Shown piece after piece: positions 59,970-64,000 of a DNA stretch of 64,000 nucleotides. The translations under genes and the position numbers were made by a program. This stretch comes from Asaia platycodi JCM 25414 (GTDB lineage Bacteria > Pseudomonadota > Alphaproteobacteria > Acetobacterales > Acetobacteraceae). The notes below the pieces were generated by a model. The model was not told the origin of the DNA. It did not search any database and worked only from the letters and a program-made list of their open reading frames with translations. The stretch covers positions 18,138-82,137 of the forward strand of contig NZ_BAKW01000018.1 in the NCBI RefSeq assembly GCF_000614545.1. Direction: 5' to 3'. Numbering within the stretch: position 1 is the first letter of the stretch; every line of letters starts with the position of its first letter.

Positions 59970-61371
59970 GACTTGGTCTCTGCATAAGGGTTCTTCGTGC
60001 CGCGAAGCTGCAGACGAATCGGCGTTCCCGGCAGATGGAACGTCTCACGCAATCCATTCACCAGGTACCGCTTATAGCATCGGGAAGCATTTCAGCGCGG
60101 GTGCCGAACAGAATGAATGTCGGCGGACGCGATTTCGCCTGTGTCATGTAGCGCAGCTTGAGTCTGCGCCCATCGACCAAAGGCGGCTGATGACGCTCAA
60201 GGGCGCCTTCGAACCAGCGGTTAAGCTCGCCCGTCGTAACGCGACTGTTCCACACCTCATGCGCGCGGCGCACCGTGGGAAGCAGCTTGTTCACGCCTGC
60301 ACCAGTCAGCGCAGAGAACGTCACAACCGGTATGCCGCGCATCTGGGCCAGCGAGGTTTCGATACGGTCGGCAATGGCCTGACGGGTTGCCGCACGGTCT
60401 TCAACGGCATCCCATTTATTCAGCGCCAGCACACAAGCCCGGCCTTCACGCTCGATCAGACGCGCAATCTGAAGATCCTGTTCGTGCACGCCGAGTGTGG
60501 AATCGAGTGTCAGCACCACGACCTCAGCCATTTTCAGCGCCTCGATAGACGCCGAAACCGACATGCGTTCCAGATCCTGCTCGATCCGTGCCTTGCGTCG
60601 CAGCCCTGCCGTATCGACAAGCTGAATCGGCCCGACCTCGTCATGCAGGGAGACGGAGATGGAATCACGCGTCAGTCCGGGCTCGGGCCCGGTAATCATC
60701 CGCTCTTCGCCGAGCAGGCAGTTCAGCAATGTGGACTTGCCTGCATTGGGGCGACCGACAATGGCCAGACGCAGCGGTCCGGCGGGCCGCTCCTCAAGCT
60801 CTTCGGTTTCGTCGTCCACCGGCTTCGAGCGCGAACGTGTCTTGGCGCGCACGCGTTCGCCCTCGGGCAGACGGTCGGCGATCTCACCCATGAGATGGGC
60901 AATGCCTTCACCATGCTCGGCCGAGAGTGCGAGCGGCGTACCGAGACCGAGCGAATAGGACTCGATCACCTCACTGGTGGCTGCTGACCCTTCGGCCTTG
61001 TTCGCAACGAGCAGAACCGGCTTGTTCTGCTTGCGCAGCCAGGCCGCGAAATGCTTGTCGGCAGGCGTAACACCGGCTCGCGCATCGATGCAGAACAGTA
61101 CTAGATCGGCCTGCGCCACGGCAGATTCGGACGAGGCCCGCATACGTCCGTAAAGCGTATCCGGCGCGGCCTCTTCGAGACCTGCGGTATCGATCAGACG
61201 GACCTTGCGCCCGCGAAGGAGCGCCTCTCCTTCCTTGCGATCGCGCGTTACGCCCGGCATGTCAGACACGATGGCCTGACGACGCCCTACCAGCCGGTTG
61301 AAGAGAGTCGATTTACCGACATTGGGACGCCCGGCAATAACGACGAGCGGAAGAGAAAGAGAGTCAGTCAC
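59966..61371 (-). CDS. der: GTPase Der (EngA), 50S ribosome assembly (frame break near the end)
   Basis: Double-GTPase essential for large-subunit assembly, about 468 residues. First G domain: [26 protein letters not shown]; second: [33 protein letters not shown]; then the KH-like C-terminal domain ([21 protein letters not shown]). The literal frame ends at 60058, but adding one T near 60077 gives [20 protein letters not shown] and a stop at 59966-59968. In operon yfgM-bamB-der. Confidence 0.95.
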
Positions 61372-61374
61372 TGA

Positions 61375-62765
61375 TCAACCATATGCGTTCAGATTGCCAT
61401 CCGTAGACAGCACAAGAACCTTGCCGTCACAGATGATGGGTTCGACCAGCGCAGGCAGCTTGGTCTTGAGAGGGGCATCAGCCTTGCCGGTCACGGCGTC
61501 AATGACCTGCAACCCGGTCTCTTCGAGCGATGAGACGCAAACCAGCTTGCCATCGCCCATGACGGGCCCAAGCCAGGTCACGGCGTATTTCTGCTTGGTC
61601 TCGTTCTTGAAGCGACGCAGATCATGGATCCAGCGCACATGGCCTGACAGACGATCAAGGCAGGCTAGCTGCTGATCGGATGAAATGACGTAGAGCCAGT
61701 CACCTACAATCAGCGGCGTATTCTGACCGCTTGCTTCGCGCTCCCACAGACGACGACCCGAGCGCATGTCGATGGCGACCAGCACCTTTGAAAGCGAGAT
61801 CGCATAGGCCGTGCCATCCTTGATGACCGGCGCCCCGCGGACACAGGCCAGATCGAGCATGGCGCCACGACCGTTCGAACCGCCAAGCGAGTCACTCCAA
61901 ACCAGTTCGCCCGATTCGGCACGCAGCGCCACGAGGTCGCCACTGCCGAACCCGGCCACGACAACGCCATTGGCGACGGCAGGGGCAGCCTGACCGAAAA
62001 TGACGGTGTCAGCTTCGGTGGCCTGATAGGTCCAGATCTGCTCACCCGTCTCGGCATTGAGCGCAAAAAGACGCTCGTCGATCGTCCCGAAGAAGACGCG
62101 TCCATCGACGATAGTCGCGCGGAGCGACCCGGCACCACCGTCTCGGCGCGCCACTTCACCTTGCCGGTCTCGGCAACGACTGCGATCACCTGTCCGACGC
62201 CATCGACAATGTAGAGCGTGTCACCCGACACGCCCATGCCGCCACCGATATCGCTGGAGCGCGACTTCTTTCCCTTGGGAATGAACGTCCAGAGCGGGCT
62301 CATCGCAGGCCAGGTCCATGCCCGCACAGTGCCGACGCCATCGCGCGTATAGATGCGGCCCGCGTCGATGACTGGCGGCGACTGGATCGCGCCGCGTCCG
62401 TTCGGACCGAGCGCGGCAAAATGCAGGAAGGCGGGTTCGGACACACCATGACCGATCGAACGCGACCAGGCGAGATTCGGCCCGGCCCAGTTCGTGTTGA
62501 CCGCGAGATGATCAGGCACGCGCCCCACAACGGGATAGGCAGAAACAGCCTGAACCGGCGGCAGAACGATGGGCGTATGATCTTCTTCATCAATCACCAG
62601 ACCGGCGCCGGTAGACAGAACGTCGTAACGCTTGCCTGCAAGAATGGGCTTGGGGTCGTCCTTGAAAATGCCGCAGCCAGAAAGCAGGGCTGTGCCTGCC
62701 AAAGCCGAGCCAAGAAAAAAGCGGCGGCCTGGCTGACGCAACGGGTTGTTGTTCTCGATAGGCAT
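61375..62765 (-). CDS. bamB: Outer membrane protein assembly factor BamB (frame break)
   Basis: Lipoprotein beta-propeller of the BAM complex, about 463 residues. Signal with lipobox ALLSGC after RRFFLGSALAGT; PQQ-like repeats follow (GRIYTRDGVGTVRAWTWP, GDTLYIVDGVGQVIAVVAETGKVKWRAE, VFFGTIDERLFALNAETGEQIWTY). The frame breaks between about 62115 and 62150, in a repeat, and resumes as GSLRATIVDGRVFFG. Starts on the last base of the yfgM stop (TGATG); der starts three bases after its own stop. Confidence 0.92.
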
Positions 62766-63457
62766 CAGCCGGCTCCGCCGAAGGTTTGCAAAAGAATGGA
62801 AGCGCGCTGTCTGACTCCGTCAGGCGCATCGGGAGACTGGGCGAGGCCCAGCAAAAGACTATGGGCCTCGTCACGCTGTTTGGGTGTCGCATCGGCGCGC
62901 AGATCGAGCGCGACAAGGCTTTCCTGTGCGAAAGCACGCCAGGGCCCCGAATTGGCTGCGAGGAGCTCGAGCTGCTTGCGCGTCTCGGTCACGTCGGCAT
63001 CGTTGATATGGCTGTTCAGCAAAAGGAGGCGGGCCAGCGCCTTCAGAGACGCGTTGACATCCTGCGTGTCGATCACGCCCTGCCACGTCTTTCTGGCTCC
63101 GGCCATGTCGCCCTTCTGCGCAAGGAGCTGGGCGAGTCTGATGGCTGAGAAACTGCGTGTCGCGCCCGGCGCGCTCGAAGCGAGATCGGCAAGAACCGCC
63201 TGATTCTCTTTTTCGGATTGCGCGCGCAGGGTAGCATCAGGCTGGGGTGCCTGAAGCGCCTCGATCGCCGTGAAGTAGCGCCCCGAGGCCACTGCCTGAG
63301 CCTGGTGATGACGATGGATCTGCCACTGCCATCCACCCACGCCAATCAACGCGATCAGTGCCGCACCGATCGCTACACCTCCGAAACGCCGGGCGGTTGC
63401 ACGCAGCTCAGCTGCACGCATTTCCGCCTGGGCCTGACTGAAAAACTCGTCTGCCAC
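62765..63457 (-). CDS. yfgM: YfgM-like TPR protein
   Basis: 230 residues: a cytoplasmic head (MADEFFSQAQAEMRAAELRA), one membrane helix (GVAIGAALIALIGVGGWQWQ, about residues 27-47) and a periplasmic TPR-like region (AIRLAQLLAQKGDMAGARKTW). YfgM works near the Sec translocon with PpiD in enterobacteria; in alphaproteobacteria the gene likewise stands upstream of bamB. Intact frame. Confidence 0.88.
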   Translation of the reverse strand: MADEFFSQAQAEMRAAELRATARRFGGVAIGAALIALIGVGGWQWQIHRHHQAQAVASGRYFTAIEALQAPQPDATLRAQSEKENQAVLADLASSAPGATRSFSAIRLAQLLAQKGDMAGARKTWQGVIDTQDVNASLKALARLLLLNSHINDADVTETRKQLELLAANSGPWRAFAQESLVALDLRADATPKQRDEAHSLLLGLAQSPDAPDGVRQRASILLQTFGGAG

Positions 63458-63604
63458 CGTGATCCTCTTGCGACACTATCGCGACGAGCATACAGACGCT
63501 GCGACAATGCGGCAAATCGCTTTGTCATTCTGGTGTCGCATCGGTCAAACTTCGGCCATAACCGGCCGTTACACAGACCCTTTGTCACAGGAGAGCCCCA
63601 TCCA

Positions 63605-64000
63605 ATGCGACCAGCGCCCGATATGATGATGGCAAGACGGAGCTTTCTCCTCAGCCTTCCCCTGATCGGGATCACCACCCGCAGCGTCTTTGCAGTCGAC
63701 GCGGCCACTCAGGCCACACAGCATGACGCACTTGCCGAAATCGCCCGTCGCTTCGAGAAGGACTCAGGGGGCCGTATCGGCGCCCATCTCTTCTGCCCCG
63801 AAACCGGTACTGCCCTTTCATGGCGCGGGGAGGAACGGTTTTTGATGTGCAGCAGCTTCAAGGCCTCGCTGGTCGCCTGCGTTCTCGGGCGTTGCGACAG
63901 GGACGAAGACGACCTGACCCATCGCCTGACTTTTGTCGATTCCGATTTCAAGGCCGGATGGGCACCGGTTGCCCGTCAGAACCGCGATGCCGGGCATCTC
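63605..64000 (+). CDS. Class A beta-lactamase, N-terminal part (cut by the window end)
   Basis: Open from the ATG at 63605 to the last base, 132 codons. The signal region MMMARRSFLLSLPLIGITTR has a twin-arginine-like RRSFL. Then come GRIGAHLFCPETGTALSWRG, and the serine/lysine motif SSFK (expected STFK/SxxK) in ERFLMCSSFKASLVACV. FKAGWAPVARQ corresponds to the stretch before the SDN loop, which lies outside. This layout is that of class A enzymes hydrolysing beta-lactams in the periplasm. The catalytic E166 and KTG regions cannot be checked. Divergent from yfgM by 147 bases. Confidence 0.82.
   Translation, partial: MRPAPDMMMARRSFLLSLPLIGITTRSVFAVDAATQATQHDALAEIARRFEKDSGGRIGAHLFCPETGTALSWRGEERFLMCSSFKASLVACVLGRCDRDEDDLTHRLTFVDSDFKAGWAPVARQNRDAGHL

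Noticed and set aside
59104..60987. A long open frame of 627 codons on the plus strand
   Set aside because: It runs opposite to der and the isochorismatase gene, whose motifs are unmistakable. High GC makes long antisense frames common.
1..64000. CRISPR arrays, tRNA genes, IS elements, prophage or defence islands
   Set aside because: I looked in the intergenic regions for regular repeats, cloverleaf-like sequences, terminal inverted repeats and transposase or restriction motifs, and found none convincing.

Overview
The window reads as a chromosomal stretch of an alphaproteobacterium, most likely an acetic acid bacterium (Acetobacteraceae; genus not resolved). Clues are high GC, the order miaB-phoH-ybeY-corC, yfgM-bamB-der, Kdo transferase-lpxK-acyltransferase, a GntP gluconate permease, CarD, and glutathione-dependent formaldehyde oxidation. 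This placement is inference from gene content and protein look, not from a database search. Almost everything is core housekeeping. I found no tRNA, rRNA, CRISPR array, prophage or insertion sequence.

Layout. 1-3.4 kb: end of a beta-helix protein, an RNase T2 lipoprotein, and fghA/frmA (formaldehyde detoxification). 3.5-8.4 kb: bestrophin channel, CarD, an SDR, a single-domain response regulator, a TPR glycosyltransferase and a P-loop kinase. 8.5-16 kb: tamA-tamB (outer membrane assembly) and a PlsC-type acyltransferase. 16.2-20.2 kb: miaB-phoH-ybeY-corC. 20.3-31.8 kb: DsbA-like protein, smc, a phosphoesterase, chorismate mutase, SixA-like phosphatase, gltA, an iron-box-controlled small gene, pyrE-murI, and a polyprenyl diphosphate synthase. 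31.9-33.5 kb: TrmN6-like methyltransferase and a decayed SDR. 33.5-37.5 kb: nrdA-[YbaY/META protein]-nrdB behind two NrdR-like boxes. 37.6-41.8 kb: osmC, fabI-aroC, pdxH, a universal stress protein. 41.8-45.7 kb: lipid A/Kdo operon beginning with a DUF374-WaaA fusion. 46-53.2 kb: lpoA-like/rsmI, rsmE-gshA-lolA, ubiA and a methyltransferase. 53.5-59.3 kb: accessory MFS/dienelactone hydrolase, gntP, a LysR regulator, a YitT protein. 59.4-63.5 kb: yfgM-bamB-der-isochorismatase operon. 63.6 kb to the end: a class A beta-lactamase cut by the window edge.

Main caveat: about 37 frame breaks interrupt roughly 23 genes, including genes that cannot be lost (smc, der, lolA, polyprenyl synthase). In nearly all I can resolve, one G or C is missing from a short G/C run, and the protein continues perfectly in another frame. 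I read these as base-calling or assembly errors, so such genes are listed once over their full span. The SDR at 32.8-33.3 kb is different: it carries several stops and lacks its C-terminal part, and is probably a true pseudogene.

The most interesting biology is modest: a secreted YbaY-META protein translated between the two ribonucleotide reductase subunits, a near-perfect Fur box in front of an uncharacterised 78-residue protein, a fused acyltransferase-like/Kdo transferase protein, and an RNase T2 lipoprotein coupled to the formaldehyde operon. I did not find a convincing new defence or mobile system.
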